From assembly GCF_021440345.1 (NCBI RefSeq), contig NZ_JAKCNS010000087.1:1-32666 (forward strand): a stretch of DNA of 32,666 bases, in the 5' to 3' direction. A program made the position numbers and the translations under genes. Each line of letters begins with the position of its first letter. Position 1 is the stretch's first letter. The DNA is from Kluyvera intermedia (GTDB lineage Bacteria; Pseudomonadota; Gammaproteobacteria; Enterobacterales; Enterobacteriaceae). Under the pieces are notes generated by a model. It did not search any database, was not told where the DNA came from, and saw only the letters and a list, made by a program, of their open reading frames with translations. Below are positions 8,022-16,400 of the stretch, in pieces.

Positions 8022-8660
8022 TTATAATTTTGCGCCAAAGACGGCGTTATTTTCGTTTTGTGATACAGCAGGAAACGTCACGTATTCCCCGTATTCCCTG
8101 TCAGTACCGGACACAGATTCACGGGCGCTGTAACAAATCAGCTCTCCGTCATCCCAACCGGCATTGATAAAAAGTTTTAATGTTGTCAGCACTTCATACT
8201 GGTATCGGCGGCAGGTGCGCCCGTACTGGCGGATAATCTGGATCATCAGCTCAGAGTTGGCAGCTAGCTGGCTGTCAGAAACGCGCACCGTGATAATGTC
8301 CCAATCAATACCTGGCTGGCGCTCGACCAGCTCGACATAGCCGATTCCAAGCCGTTCAAAAATCGCGATAAATCCAGCGACGGAACCCGCATCACTCGCA
8401 TTAACAAAGGCGTAGGCCACGCGCCTGCGGAACAGCTCCAGCGGCTCACCATCAAACCGGGTAATATCACGGTCATATGCCAGCAGGCGCAGAAGCGGTT
8501 CCGGACAGACCAGCGGATCAAACTGGTTAACCGGCCAGGTGATCCAGCCGTACACCTCCGCCCAGAATCGGCGCATGACGGCCAGCAGCTTGCCCGGCTC
8601 GCCTTTACTCATCCAGAACGGCAGCGCCATCCCGGCCATTTTTTTCAGGAAGTCAGTCAT
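8022..8660 (-). CDS. I: Baseplate protein I (P2 gpI-like)
   Basis: A 212-residue protein of the phage tail protein I family, which links baseplate wedge protein J to the tail fibre. The segment CPEPLLRLLAYDRDITRFDGEPLELFRRRVAYAF, with the order lLAyd-rD-trFdgEpl, is typical of the family. It overlaps the end of gene J by 8 bp and is followed by the fibre gene, giving the standard J-I-H order. It acts in baseplate assembly in the infected cell. Confidence 0.85.
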   Translation of the reverse strand: MTDFLKKMAGMALPFWMSKGEPGKLLAVMRRFWAEVYGWITWPVNQFDPLVCPEPLLRLLAYDRDITRFDGEPLELFRRRVAYAFVNASDAGSVAGFIAIFERLGIGYVELVERQPGIDWDIITVRVSDSQLAANSELMIQIIRQYGRTCRRYQYEVLTTLKLFINAGWDDGELICYSARESVSGTDREYGEYVTFPAVSQNENNAVFGAKL

Positions 8661-9837
8661 TGGCCAGCCCCACCGTCAGCGAGGCAAGGCTCGGTACATC
8701 CAGCCCGCTGGTAATATCTTTCAGCGAAAATTCAACGGAGTCCGTCTGCGGAAACTGCCGGTGAATCTCGCGCCCCAGCTGCGAGAAAGAAAACCGCGAA
8801 TATGGCCACGTTTTTTTCACGTCAAAATCCGTGTTTTCCCTGAATGCGCAACGGATCAGGTTTTCCACCCCGGTTTTTAACGCTGCAGCGTCCTCCGCCG
8901 TCATATTGCTAATGCTGGCCACATAAACCGTCACCGCCAGATCGTGACTGGTTTCCGGCATGGCAAAACACTGCAGGTCGTCACCGTGGCCATGATTGCC
9001 CTGCGCGTTGATATAGTCATTCACCGAATCAACGAACGGCGCAGACGCCACGCCCGAATCAAGCAGCAGGTAGGCATTGGCCGTGCCTGGCCCACGCGGC
9101 GCATCATGTTCAAAGAAAATGCGGTCGATACTCAGCGCAGTAACGGCGGCAATCATTGACCGGTAAACCGCATCAGTGTGGTAATTTCCTACCAGGTTAA
9201 ACTGATTGCGGCAGCGCTCGCGTAATTCGTCGTCGCTTTCCTCGTCTGCACCCGGTTTTGTCAGCCAGTCCTCTTCACTCGCCACCTGGCTAATCCCATC
9301 AACGGCCACCGGCAGAATGCGGTAATACCCCGGCGCTAAGTTATACGCGCCCCCGGTTTCCGTCGCCCGCACAGCGATCAGCGCGCTGGCCGTGCCAGCC
9401 GGGATCACGACATCGGCCACCGTGGCCAGCACATACACTTTCCCGTTAATTCGCTCTGTCTGCACCAGCGTCCCGGCCTTGACCGTTGTCGCCGTTTTGG
9501 CGTCGGACTTGATAAAGCGGATCACACCCTCGGCCGCGCTGGCGGGCTTCGCCGTCACGTTCACCGCCCAGGCCAGCAGGCGCAGAAGCGCGCCGCCTGC
9601 CGTGGCAACAAACATATTCGTCAGCACTACCGCCACCAGGGCATCTTTCAGCCACATCACTGGCGCGGTCACAATCGCGGTAATCAGACGCCAGAACGGC
9701 GACATGCGTGATGTGTTCGTTACCATCCCTTCATCGTTCACGATGGCATTAAAGCGGGCTTTCACCTCATCTTCCGTCACCGGCATCCCGCTGGTTTTCA
9801 GAACCTCTTCAAAATCTACCTGCGGCTTTTCCGTCAT
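8653..9837 (-). CDS. J: Baseplate wedge protein J (P2 gpJ-like)
   Basis: A 394-residue Baseplate_J family protein. Recognisable parts are GTLVQTERINGKVYVLATVADVVIPAGTASALIAVRATETGGAYNLAPG, the conserved D/E-rich stretch GADEESDDELRERC, and the C-terminal SFSQLGREIHRQFPQTDSVEF. It forms the wedge ring of the baseplate. I place the start at the ATG at 9837, giving MTEKPQVDFEE. That ATG has GGTGGA just upstream and forms an ATGA overlap with the stop of the W gene; the longer frame from 9891 would add 18 residues entirely inside the W coding sequence. Confidence 0.88.
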   Translation of the reverse strand: MTEKPQVDFEEVLKTSGMPVTEDEVKARFNAIVNDEGMVTNTSRMSPFWRLITAIVTAPVMWLKDALVAVVLTNMFVATAGGALLRLLAWAVNVTAKPASAAEGVIRFIKSDAKTATTVKAGTLVQTERINGKVYVLATVADVVIPAGTASALIAVRATETGGAYNLAPGYYRILPVAVDGISQVASEEDWLTKPGADEESDDELRERCRNQFNLVGNYHTDAVYRSMIAAVTALSIDRIFFEHDAPRGPGTANAYLLLDSGVASAPFVDSVNDYINAQGNHGHGDDLQCFAMPETSHDLAVTVYVASISNMTAEDAAALKTGVENLIRCAFRENTDFDVKKTWPYSRFSFSQLGREIHRQFPQTDSVEFSLKDITSGLDVPSLASLTVGLAND

Positions 9838-10181
9838 AAATCCACCCGTGAAGAAATGCTGCCAAAATCGTAAGTGCTGGCCGTAACCCAAAGCCGCGCC
9901 TGGCTTTCTTCGCTAATCGCCGCCGTTCCCGGCACAATGCGTTCATCACTTTCAATCAGCAATTCCAGCTGGGTGAAAATATCTGCGCGCATCGTTGGGC
10001 TTCGCTCCGCAATTAATTGCGTCACCAGACCACTTTCCAGAATGGAATGAACAATATCCTGCCCAATGCTTTTCCGGTTGTTGCACAATTCCGGTTCATT
10101 ACCGGCGTTAAGAACAAAATCACCGTTTTCAATAAGCAGATCGATATAAAGCAATTCACTCATTAATTCAGCTCCTGCCAT
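9834..10181 (-). CDS. W: Baseplate protein W-like (DUF2590 type)
   Basis: A 115-residue protein with the pattern IDLLIENGDFVLNAGNEPELCNNRKSIGQDIVHSILESGLV, typical of the gp25/gpW-like and DUF2590 baseplate proteins. Its place directly before J matches P2 W-J. It overlaps the end of the tape-measure gene by 19 bp and ends in an ATGA overlap with J. It is probably a small wedge component of the baseplate. Confidence 0.75.
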   Translation of the reverse strand: MAGAELMSELLYIDLLIENGDFVLNAGNEPELCNNRKSIGQDIVHSILESGLVTQLIAERSPTMRADIFTQLELLIESDERIVPGTAAISEESQARLWVTASTYDFGSISSRVDL

Positions 10182-12043
10182 TCCATTAATTGCCCCGGCG
10201 TCATTGCATCCTGTGTATGGAAATGAACCTCGCCAATTTTCCGGCTGTTATCCGTCACCGCTTTTGAATTACTGCTGATTGTTTTATTGATACCACCCGG
10301 TTCAATGCCTTTTAAATCCCCGCCAGTCGAAAGCGTATTTGTTAACGGTGAGGCGTTATCACCTGCCGTTGAAATATTCACGCCGGGAATTTTATTTAGC
10401 TTTTCTACAATCCAGTTCCATGACTGCAGGAAACCGCCTTTAATGGTCTGCCAGACATTATCAAACAGTGAAACAATCCCGCTGGCCATTCCGCTTAATG
10501 CCTGGATAGGTGAAAAGCCGGTAAGCATGGCGACAAAGTTATTCCAGCCATCAGTGATAAATTTCCAGGCGGTATCCCAATGCTTAACCAGCAGATAAAC
10601 ACCTGCAGCCAGCGCAGCGATGGCACCAATAACCAGCAGAATAGGCCAGCTCATAAAGTTGATCGCAATGCCGGACATCATCGCCGCCATACGAACGGCC
10701 AGCAGCACACCGCGTAACGCGGCAAGTGAAGCCTGCCAGACAACAACCGCTTTTTGCGCCATCCAGAGCACAGCGGTATAAATCAGCGTGACGGATGACA
10801 ACATACGCCATGCACCTGCCAGCCCCAGCATGATGAATTTTGAAACACCCATAACGATATTTACCGTCGCCCCAACAGCGGCAAAACTCAGTAAAACCAT
10901 TGCCGCGTAACCTACTGCGCGGGCGATATTGGGAAACATCTGCATCCAGCGGGCAAAAGTCTGCCCCATATCAGCCAGGCGGTTCAGCATTGGATACAGC
11001 ACCGGGATCAGCGTCAGGCCAATGACGGTTTTAATCGCTGTCAGGATGGCCACAAAGCGATCCCACGGCTTGACCATCTTGCTGGCCATTTCCTGGGTGC
11101 GTTTAAGGCCATCAGCGCCGCCCAGCTCCGTGATATTTCGCTGCAGCACAGCAACATTGCCGTAAAGATGCTTAACGACTGCAGAACTATCACCAAACGC
11201 GGCATCAAGTTCCGCCTGTGCTTTCAGGTTCCCATCCAGGCTTTTGCCGTATTTCCCCTGCAGCTTAATCAGCATTTCAGGCATCGACAGCATTTTGCCG
11301 GTGGAGTCGGTAAACGACAGCCCCAGTTTTTTAGCACCATCTAGCGCGCCAGTCATGAAGCCTTCATAGGCGCTGCTGGCTTCCGTTCCCAGCGTCCTGT
11401 TTAGCTGCCCCAGCACGGCCAGCTGTTCATCCAGCCCGACGCCGTAGTTAGTACCCACGCCGCGCGCGCCTTCCATCAAATCTTTGATAGTGGACATTTC
11501 CGCGCCAAAGGTCTTACGCATGTACACCATCTTGCCCGCCAGCTGTTCCGCAAACTGGACTTTGCCCAGGCGTTCCGCATCGGCGGAGAAGTTACCAAAC
11601 ATCTGCCCCATAAATTCTGACGTATCGGCAGCGGTGGATTTAAGGGCAAACGCCAGCGTATTGGCGATTTTCGTCACTTTCGGCAGTTCACTACCGGTCA
11701 GCCCGGCAATGGAAGCATTAATGTTTTCAGTGGACTGAACAAACGCCACCGCGCTGGCGCCGTAGGTTGTACTGAATGCCAGGGCATCACGCTGCACTGT
11801 TTTCAGCGCGCCATCATCGATCCCTTTTGCCGATGCATCATTAAGCGCATCAAACATTTCGATGGCTGGCGACAGCGCGCCCTTAATGGCCATACCGACA
11901 CCGACCAGCCCCAGCACACCGCCGCCAATTTGCTTAAATGCCGCATTGGATTTTTCAGCAAAGCCCGTGATATTACCCTGCACCTGTTTTAATGGGCGCG
12001 ATAATTTATCAATCAGGCTTAATGTAAAATCTAACTGTTTCAT
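10163..12043 (-). CDS. T: Tail tape-measure protein
   Basis: A 626-residue protein that sets tail length and is expelled during DNA injection. The N-terminus (FTLSLIDKLSRPLKQVQGNITGFAEKS) and the TP901-type region with FSTTYGASAVAFVQSTENINASIAGLTGSELPKVTKIANTLAFAL are typical. Hydrophobic segments lie around residues 375-410 (AAMVLLSFAAVGATVNIVMG) and 460-490 (ISGIAINFMSWPILLVIGAIAALAAGVYLLV). It follows the chaperone frameshift extension with an ATGA overlap at 12040-12043. The HP1-like length of about 630 residues is shorter than P2 T (815). Confidence 0.92.
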   Translation of the reverse strand: MKQLDFTLSLIDKLSRPLKQVQGNITGFAEKSNAAFKQIGGGVLGLVGVGMAIKGALSPAIEMFDALNDASAKGIDDGALKTVQRDALAFSTTYGASAVAFVQSTENINASIAGLTGSELPKVTKIANTLAFALKSTAADTSEFMGQMFGNFSADAERLGKVQFAEQLAGKMVYMRKTFGAEMSTIKDLMEGARGVGTNYGVGLDEQLAVLGQLNRTLGTEASSAYEGFMTGALDGAKKLGLSFTDSTGKMLSMPEMLIKLQGKYGKSLDGNLKAQAELDAAFGDSSAVVKHLYGNVAVLQRNITELGGADGLKRTQEMASKMVKPWDRFVAILTAIKTVIGLTLIPVLYPMLNRLADMGQTFARWMQMFPNIARAVGYAAMVLLSFAAVGATVNIVMGVSKFIMLGLAGAWRMLSSVTLIYTAVLWMAQKAVVVWQASLAALRGVLLAVRMAAMMSGIAINFMSWPILLVIGAIAALAAGVYLLVKHWDTAWKFITDGWNNFVAMLTGFSPIQALSGMASGIVSLFDNVWQTIKGGFLQSWNWIVEKLNKIPGVNISTAGDNASPLTNTLSTGGDLKGIEPGGINKTISSNSKAVTDNSRKIGEVHFHTQDAMTPGQLMEWQELN

Positions 12044-12488
12044 TCAGTACCTTTAAATGCCGTATTGATTCCGTTAGCTATGGAAATAGACATGTTTTCC
12101 CAATAACGATTATCCAGCCAGATAGCGGCGGCTATATCATCGACGGTATCAACACCCTGCGGTAAATAATGGCGGCGTAATATTAAGTATTGTTCGAGTC
12201 CGTTACCCTCAACCCCCCGGACTCGATTACTTAGTTTTTTACTTCAATTTCCAGTTCAGGCGCGTAAATTTCATTTACCTTTCCGACAAGCTGCAGCGCC
12301 GCGCCCGGACGTTTTAAAATTTCCGCCAGTGCTTCTTTATTTTCTGGCGCAACAATACGGTTAAGGTAGTTATGCGCAGGCGATACTTTGTTATCCATCG
12401 CCATTTCATTAATAAATTTGTTGTAGGCGGTCTGGTTCGGTTCAAAAACAATATCCACACCACAAACTGCCAGTTTAATTTTTTCCAT
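12040..12488 (-). CDS. Tail assembly chaperone, -1 frameshift product (E+E'-like)
   Basis: Frameshifting by -1 at the A AAA AAC heptamer (12240-12234) would join the 85 residues of the chaperone to 64 more read in the other frame, giving 149 residues and ending at TGA 12042-12040. The extension begins LSNRVRGVEGNGLEQYLILR and contains VDDIAAAIWLDNRYWENMS. It has no start codon of its own near its beginning but is open over its full length and ends in an ATGA overlap with the tape-measure start. This is the layout of P2 E/E+E' and lambda G/GT, where the long form recruits the tape measure. The frameshift itself is inferred. Confidence 0.85.
12197..12240 (-). promoter_or_regulatory. Programmed -1 frameshift site: A AAA AAC plus stem-loop
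   Basis: Reading leftward, GTA AAA AAC TAA contains the in-frame heptamer A AAA AAC at 12240-12234. After an 8-nt spacer comes a perfect 8-bp stem, CGAGTCCG / CGGACTCG, with a 15-nt G-rich loop. Slippery site, spacer length and structure all meet the usual rules for -1 frameshifting in tail chaperone genes. Confidence 0.85.
12231..12488 (-). CDS. Tail assembly chaperone, short form
   Basis: An 85-residue tail assembly chaperone (IKLAVCGVDIVFEPNQTAYNKFINEMAMDNKVSPAHNYLNRIV), with the short beta start and NKFINEM helix of this group. It acts in the cytoplasm to coat the tape-measure protein during tube assembly and is not expected in the virion. The stop codon TAA directly follows the slippery heptamer. 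It overlaps the end of Rz1 by 14 bp. The short form should be the more abundant product. Confidence 0.85.
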   Translation of the reverse strand: MEKIKLAVCGVDIVFEPNQTAYNKFINEMAMDNKVSPAHNYLNRIVAPENKEALAEILKRPGAALQLVGKVNEIYAPELEIEVKN

Positions 12489-12774
12489 TTAATAAATTCT
12501 CTCGTAGATTAATTTCATCGACTAGCTGGTTATGACGTGCAGCGCACTGCCCGTATATATCCAGATAAATAATTAACAGCTCTGCAGCGTCACGCCCCTT
12601 TGTTCCGGTCAGGCGCGGCAGCTGCGCGGTGCACTTAGTTTTCAGGTTTTCCTGATAACGCACGTTCGGCGCTGGCGGCGGCGTCGTTGTACATGCCGAC
12701 AAACTCAGCAGACAGACAAACGTTAGTAAATACCGGCTTAACCACTTCGGTGCGTATTTCACGCGGTGGCGCAT
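12475..12774 (-). CDS. Rz1-like outer-membrane spanin lipoprotein
   Basis: A 99-residue protein with a signal peptide (WLSRYLLTFVCLLSLSAC) and a lipobox LSAC. Cys28 would be lipidated, followed by a proline-rich start to the mature chain (TTTPPPAP). It is the o-spanin that, with the Rz-like partner, fuses inner and outer membranes in the last step of lysis. It begins inside the Rz frame and overlaps it by 140 bp, then extends beyond it. At about 72 mature residues it is longer than lambda Rz1. Confidence 0.85.
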   Translation of the reverse strand: MRHRVKYAPKWLSRYLLTFVCLLSLSACTTTPPPAPNVRYQENLKTKCTAQLPRLTGTKGRDAAELLIIYLDIYGQCAARHNQLVDEINLRENLLNGKN

Positions 12775-12967
12775 TTTTCAAAGCCTCCAGCTGGTCTTCC
12801 AGTTTTCGCCCCGATTCGCTGGCCACATCTGCCAGTTGCTTGCCGGTGGCGGTGGCCGTTTTGCTAATGGCCAGATCTATGCTGTCACGCTGCCAGGTTG
12901 CCGCCTTCCAGCCTCCGGCAAACGCCAGTACGCAAAGCACTACAGCGACCACGGCCACACGGTTCAT
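12635..12967 (-). CDS. Rz-like inner-membrane spanin
   Basis: A 110-residue protein with an N-terminal signal-anchor (VAVVAVVLCVLAFAGGWKAATW) and a periplasmic helical region (GKQLADVASESGRKLEDQLEALKN), as expected for an i-spanin. The start codon overlaps the end of the endolysin gene by one base. Its 3' 140 bp are also read in a second frame as the start of the Rz1-like lipoprotein. Together the pair spans the periplasm. Confidence 0.8.
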   Translation of the reverse strand: MNRVAVVAVVLCVLAFAGGWKAATWQRDSIDLAISKTATATGKQLADVASESGRKLEDQLEALKNAPPREIRTEVVKPVFTNVCLSAEFVGMYNDAAASAERALSGKPEN

Positions 12968-13308
12968 CAGCGCACCCCTTCATGTTCCAGACTGAAGTGA
13001 TTGCCATCTGGCCTGGACTTAAAACGCCCGCCCCAGCTGCCGCCGATAGATTCCCAATACTCACCCAATGCCCGGTAATCTTCGGTGCGGGTCATGTACT
13101 GGCCATTAATGAACAAATTGAAGTCAACGGCCAGACGCCTGGTGTGCAGGCTATTTGAAATACCGCTGCCATTTTTCGCATTCAGCGCCGCCTGTTCCGG
13201 CGTTCGGTAGGCTTCACCAAACGTCAGGCGATAGCCTTTTTCTTCCGCCCAATGGATCAGATTGCCAATCATCACCGTAAACAGCTGCTGCTTTTCGCCT
13301 AACGTCAT
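12967..13308 (-). CDS. Endolysin, M15 L-alanyl-D-glutamate peptidase
   Basis: A 113-residue peptidase of the VanY/M15 group that cuts peptidoglycan stem peptides. The zinc ligands fit H55-x6-D62 in SLHTRRLAVDF and H104 in DGNHFSL; the N-terminal segment GYRLTFGEAYRTPEQA is also typical of the T5-type endolysins. It has no signal peptide, so release depends on the holin encoded just upstream. The start has an ATGA overlap with the holin stop. P2 itself uses a different lysozyme (gpK), so this lysis cassette is HP1/K139-like. Confidence 0.9.
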   Translation of the reverse strand: MTLGEKQQLFTVMIGNLIHWAEEKGYRLTFGEAYRTPEQAALNAKNGSGISNSLHTRRLAVDFNLFINGQYMTRTEDYRALGEYWESIGGSWGGRFKSRPDGNHFSLEHEGVR

Positions 13309-13598
13309 TGTTTATCGCTCCCCGTACTTTTCCCCGCCGCGCGGCGGCGTAACCACAATTCAACGGCCTGATAACCGGCAATACCCAATGCCGCCCCCAG
13401 CCCCTGTACCGCCAGTGGGCTGGCATCAGGGATCTGAATCAGCACAGCACCGGCAATCACTGCCACAAAGCTGCCCAGGATAACGCGACTGATAAACAGG
13501 CGCGGCGTGATGGGGTCATTACTGGCCAGCACCTTGGCCACAGCGATTAACGCGCCCATAATCAACAGCGAATAAAGGCTCTTTTCATGCTCCTGCAT
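13305..13598 (-). CDS. Holin
   Basis: A 97-residue membrane protein with three hydrophobic segments at about residues 9-24 (YSLLIMGALIAVAKVL), 35-55 (FISRVILGSFVAVIAGAVLIQI) and 62-82 (AVQGLGAALGIAGYQAVELWL), and a charged C-terminus (RRRAAGKSTGSDKQ). This fits a class I holin, which forms the inner-membrane lesion that lets the endolysin out. It has an AAGGGG ribosome binding site, starts 9 bp after the tube gene and precedes the endolysin directly. Confidence 0.85.
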   Translation of the reverse strand: MQEHEKSLYSLLIMGALIAVAKVLASNDPITPRLFISRVILGSFVAVIAGAVLIQIPDASPLAVQGLGAALGIAGYQAVELWLRRRAAGKSTGSDKQ

Positions 13599-13607
13599 CC
13601 CTTCCCC

Positions 13608-14063
13608 TTAACCGATCAGGTTTTCAGTGGCTTCCGCTTCCAGATACGGGACGCCGTTGATATTCACGAATTTCGGACTGGTCACGAAATACTTAATTTT
13701 GTGCGTGGTGACGCTGCCGCCCTTCGGATCGATATCCAGCACATTCGACAGCTGCTGCTTATTACCGAACGTTTCCACCTTGATTTCCTCACTGCCGGCC
13801 TTGGCGTAAAAGAGAAAATCAACCGGCGCAATACCGCGCCACGAACCGGCCGCACGGGCTTTTGCCGTCAGCACCTGCAGCATCTTAGTGCTGACTTCAA
13901 TTTCACCTTCCGCCGACACATCACCATCAGTGAAGCCATCAGGCACACCACGGGTCTGCGCGGCGGCGGTGTTATCGGTAATATCGAGAGAAATTTTCTC
14001 GATATGAATAAGATCGCCATCCAGATAGCAGTCAAACGACTGGCCAGAAATGCGCTTGCTCAT
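13608..14063 (-). CDS. Tail tube protein (DUF2597 type)
   Basis: A 151-residue protein (ISGQSFDCYLDGDLIHIEKISLDITDNTAAAQTRGVPDGFTDGD) of the DUF2597 group, found directly after the sheath gene in HP1/K139-like phages and taken to be the inner tail tube. SAEGEIEVSTKMLQVL and the C-terminal YFVTSPKFVNINGVPYLEAEATE are also typical. Its start overlaps the sheath stop by 4 bp. It replaces P2 gpFII in this phage. Confidence 0.82.
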   Translation of the reverse strand: MSKRISGQSFDCYLDGDLIHIEKISLDITDNTAAAQTRGVPDGFTDGDVSAEGEIEVSTKMLQVLTAKARAAGSWRGIAPVDFLFYAKAGSEEIKVETFGNKQQLSNVLDIDPKGGSVTTHKIKYFVTSPKFVNINGVPYLEAEATENLIG

Positions 14064-15187
14064 GCGGTAGCCTCCAGACTGGCATCCAGCATCAGGTTAA
14101 TCGTGATCTGCAGCGGCACTTCATACGTGCGCACCACAATGTAAATATCCACCGCCTTTTTGCTCTTCCAGGCAATCGTCACATCCCCATCCTGCGGCGG
14201 CTTCACTTCGCCAGGGAACGACACGCCGTTAATGCTGGCGGCGGTGGACATTTCGCGCAGCGGCTTCATGAACAGCGACTGATTGGCCGCAATACTGCCC
14301 GGCGTACTGTTCAGCGCACGGTCTGCAATCTTGCCAATCGCCAGCAGGCGGATACGGCGCGCGGCTTTATCCGCAATGCGCAGCGTTTCAATGGATTGAT
14401 AATCCCCGCCTTCAACGTCCAGGGTGCGGCCATCAGCCCAGTAAAAGCCGTCGTAATCCGGATACCACATCGGCACACTGAAACGCTGCATTTCCAGCGC
14501 CTGCAGCGTGGCCAGCTCCAGCACTTCCCCGTTGCCGTCCAGTGGCATTTCATCGCTGCCCAGGCTCACCAGCGCACCGGTTTTCACCCGTGCCGGACTA
14601 TCGGCAATCGTCACGGCACGATTGCAAAGACGACCAGCCAGCACGGCGGGATCGTTACCCCACAAACGCGGAACCAGCTGCACGGCCTTTTCTGCAATAC
14701 CATCCTGCAGCGTGGACATGCGCGCCAGGTAATCCGCCTGCGCTTCATCTTCCTGCACCCCCTGCGCGGCCAGGATGAACCATACCCAGCGGCCAAACTT
14801 CGCAATCAGTTCAGATCGCAGGGCAATCGCCTGGTTAATGGTGGCTTTCGTCGAAACATCATCAGACAGCAGCACCCCTTCAACCGAGCATGAAGCCTGC
14901 GCCGCTCTCACCGCGCCCACCCATGCATCTGGCTCAGCATCAGCAGCCAGCACATGAACGAACCCCCACCAGTTCTGGCCAGCGTTATCCAGTGCCGCCA
15001 TCACATCACTTTTCAGCTGGCTGTCACTTTCGCCCAGTAGCTTGTCAAAATCGCTCTGGGTATTCACCGCCAGCGTTTTGCCTACGTTCACAGCGCCTTT
15101 CCCGACAAACAGCACACAGCGTTCAACTTCGTTAGTCTCGCCCTGCAGCTGGTTAATCTGGTTAACGCCAACATTTGGCCAGGTCAT
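14060..15187 (-). CDS. Contractile tail sheath protein (DUF2586 type)
   Basis: A 375-residue protein of the DUF2586 sheath group (MTWPNVGVNQINQLQGETNEVERCVLFVGKG). A conserved central region includes VPMWYPDYDGFYWADGRTLDVEGGDYQSIETLRIADKAARRIRLLAIGKIADR, which resembles the C-terminal sheath core of other myophages. It polymerises around the tube and contracts on infection. The ATGA-type overlaps on both sides show tight coupling with gene S and the tube gene. Confidence 0.88.
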   Translation of the reverse strand: MTWPNVGVNQINQLQGETNEVERCVLFVGKGAVNVGKTLAVNTQSDFDKLLGESDSQLKSDVMAALDNAGQNWWGFVHVLAADAEPDAWVGAVRAAQASCSVEGVLLSDDVSTKATINQAIALRSELIAKFGRWVWFILAAQGVQEDEAQADYLARMSTLQDGIAEKAVQLVPRLWGNDPAVLAGRLCNRAVTIADSPARVKTGALVSLGSDEMPLDGNGEVLELATLQALEMQRFSVPMWYPDYDGFYWADGRTLDVEGGDYQSIETLRIADKAARRIRLLAIGKIADRALNSTPGSIAANQSLFMKPLREMSTAASINGVSFPGEVKPPQDGDVTIAWKSKKAVDIYIVVRTYEVPLQITINLMLDASLEATA

Positions 15188-15891
15188 GCTTTCCCCTTAA
15201 TATCCTGCGCGTTCACGTTCCAGCCGTAGCCTATGGCCTGCAGCTGCCGCGCCAGCGCTTTGTTAAATTCATCATCTGACATACCCAAAAATACGCGGGC
15301 AGGCAGATCGATAGTCCAGCTTGTTTTCACCGTTTTGCCGCTCAGCTTCCTGATCAGAAGCCCCGCCTGGTCATAAGGCATTGAGGCAGTTATTTCGCCC
15401 AGGGCTGGCTTTTTCCAGCGCTTCCCCCTGCGCACCTGATACCCCAGCGCACGCAATTTCTTTGCCTGCGCGGCCGTTGCCAGTTTTCCCGGCTGGCCTT
15501 TCTGCGACTGGCTGGCGCGATTGACTCGCACATGCATCCCGTTTTGTTGGGCATAGCCCACGGTGCCAGCGGGTACAGGCTTTTCACCGTTCCGATACCC
15601 GCCGCCCTGCAGGTAGATTCTTACGGCCTGCATTTCCGGCATTTCCCGGATGTGCAGCAGCTTCGGCATATTGCGCAGCATCTTCCCTTTGCGCTTTGTT
15701 TTACGCCCTGGCCACGCAGTGCCATCCGGCGCGGCCTGATTTCGCACATTGCGCTTTGCCGCTGCGATAACGCCATATTTGGCCATACGCCACAGCAGGC
15801 GCTGCCGCTTACGTGATGGCAGCTCCATATCTGCCAGCGCCTTGCGCAGCTCAGCCAGCTGTTTTTTATTCAGCTCGCCGCCCGCAATCAT
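15184..15891 (-). CDS. S: Tail completion protein (P2 gpS-like)
   Basis: A 235-residue basic protein of the phage tail S/virion morphogenesis family. The N-terminal helical part (KRQRLLWRMAKYGVIAAAKRNVRNQAAPDGTAWPGRK) is the family hallmark. It acts at the head-proximal end of the tail before head joining. At 235 residues it is longer than P2 S (150), with an insert rich in K/R/G/Q around residues 100-160. Confidence 0.8.
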   Translation of the reverse strand: MIAGGELNKKQLAELRKALADMELPSRKRQRLLWRMAKYGVIAAAKRNVRNQAAPDGTAWPGRKTKRKGKMLRNMPKLLHIREMPEMQAVRIYLQGGGYRNGEKPVPAGTVGYAQQNGMHVRVNRASQSQKGQPGKLATAAQAKKLRALGYQVRRGKRWKKPALGEITASMPYDQAGLLIRKLSGKTVKTSWTIDLPARVFLGMSDDEFNKALARQLQAIGYGWNVNAQDIKGKA

Positions 15892-16400
15892 TCCGGTTCA
15901 CCGAGTGGCGCACCGGCCTGATCCACGGCGTACATATTGCCGGTGACTGCCGTCCAGATTTCGGCGCTGGCCAGCGACCAGCGTTTGCCTTCCCATGGAA
16001 TAGCGCCGTTTTCGTCCTCACGGATCACCAGCTCTTCCACCATTGGTACGGTCAGCACGACAGTGGCCGTTTCTTCGTCCTCCACCGTGACATCCCACTG
16101 CGGATCGGTTTCCGTTATCCCGACATCATCAAACAAATCGCGATCGGCCTCATCCAGCCACACGGCCATCAGCGCCATCAGCAGCTGCGGCGCGCATAGC
16201 CGGTATGGGAAACGCTCCCAGCTCAGCACCGCGTCATAACGGATAACCGCCAGGCGGTACTGCTCCAGCCCCAAATCCTTAGCGGCCGATATGAACTCCA
16301 TTTCATCCAGTACGCTGTCAAAGCTCTGCATTGCGCGCACTGGTACGTTCTGCTGAAAAAAAGCGGTCAGGTTTTCAAGCTGCGTTTGTGTCTCGCTCAT
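15888..16400 (-). CDS. R: Tail completion protein (P2 gpR-like)
   Basis: A 170-residue acidic protein (MSETQTQLENLTAFFQQNVPVRAMQSFDSVLDEMEFISAAKDLGLEQYRLAVIRYDAVLSWERFPYR) of the P2 R tail-completion family. The pattern of YDAvlswErfPyR followed by a long LLMALMAVWLDEADRD helix fits. It works with S to finish the tail end. It is flanked by 4-bp overlaps with L and S, giving the order L-R-S. Confidence 0.82.
   Translation of the reverse strand: MSETQTQLENLTAFFQQNVPVRAMQSFDSVLDEMEFISAAKDLGLEQYRLAVIRYDAVLSWERFPYRLCAPQLLMALMAVWLDEADRDLFDDVGITETDPQWDVTVEDEETATVVLTVPMVEELVIREDENGAIPWEGKRWSLASAEIWTAVTGNMYAVDQAGAPLGEPE

Noticed and set aside
8653-9891. Longer start for gene J at 9891
   Set aside because: The extra 18 codons lie inside the W gene and lack a family match, while ATG 9837 has GGTGGA and an ATGA overlap.
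12211-12220. Run of six Gs as the main frameshift site
   Set aside because: It lies after the chaperone stop codon, so ribosomes would not reach it in frame; the A AAA AAC heptamer just before the stop is the correct site.
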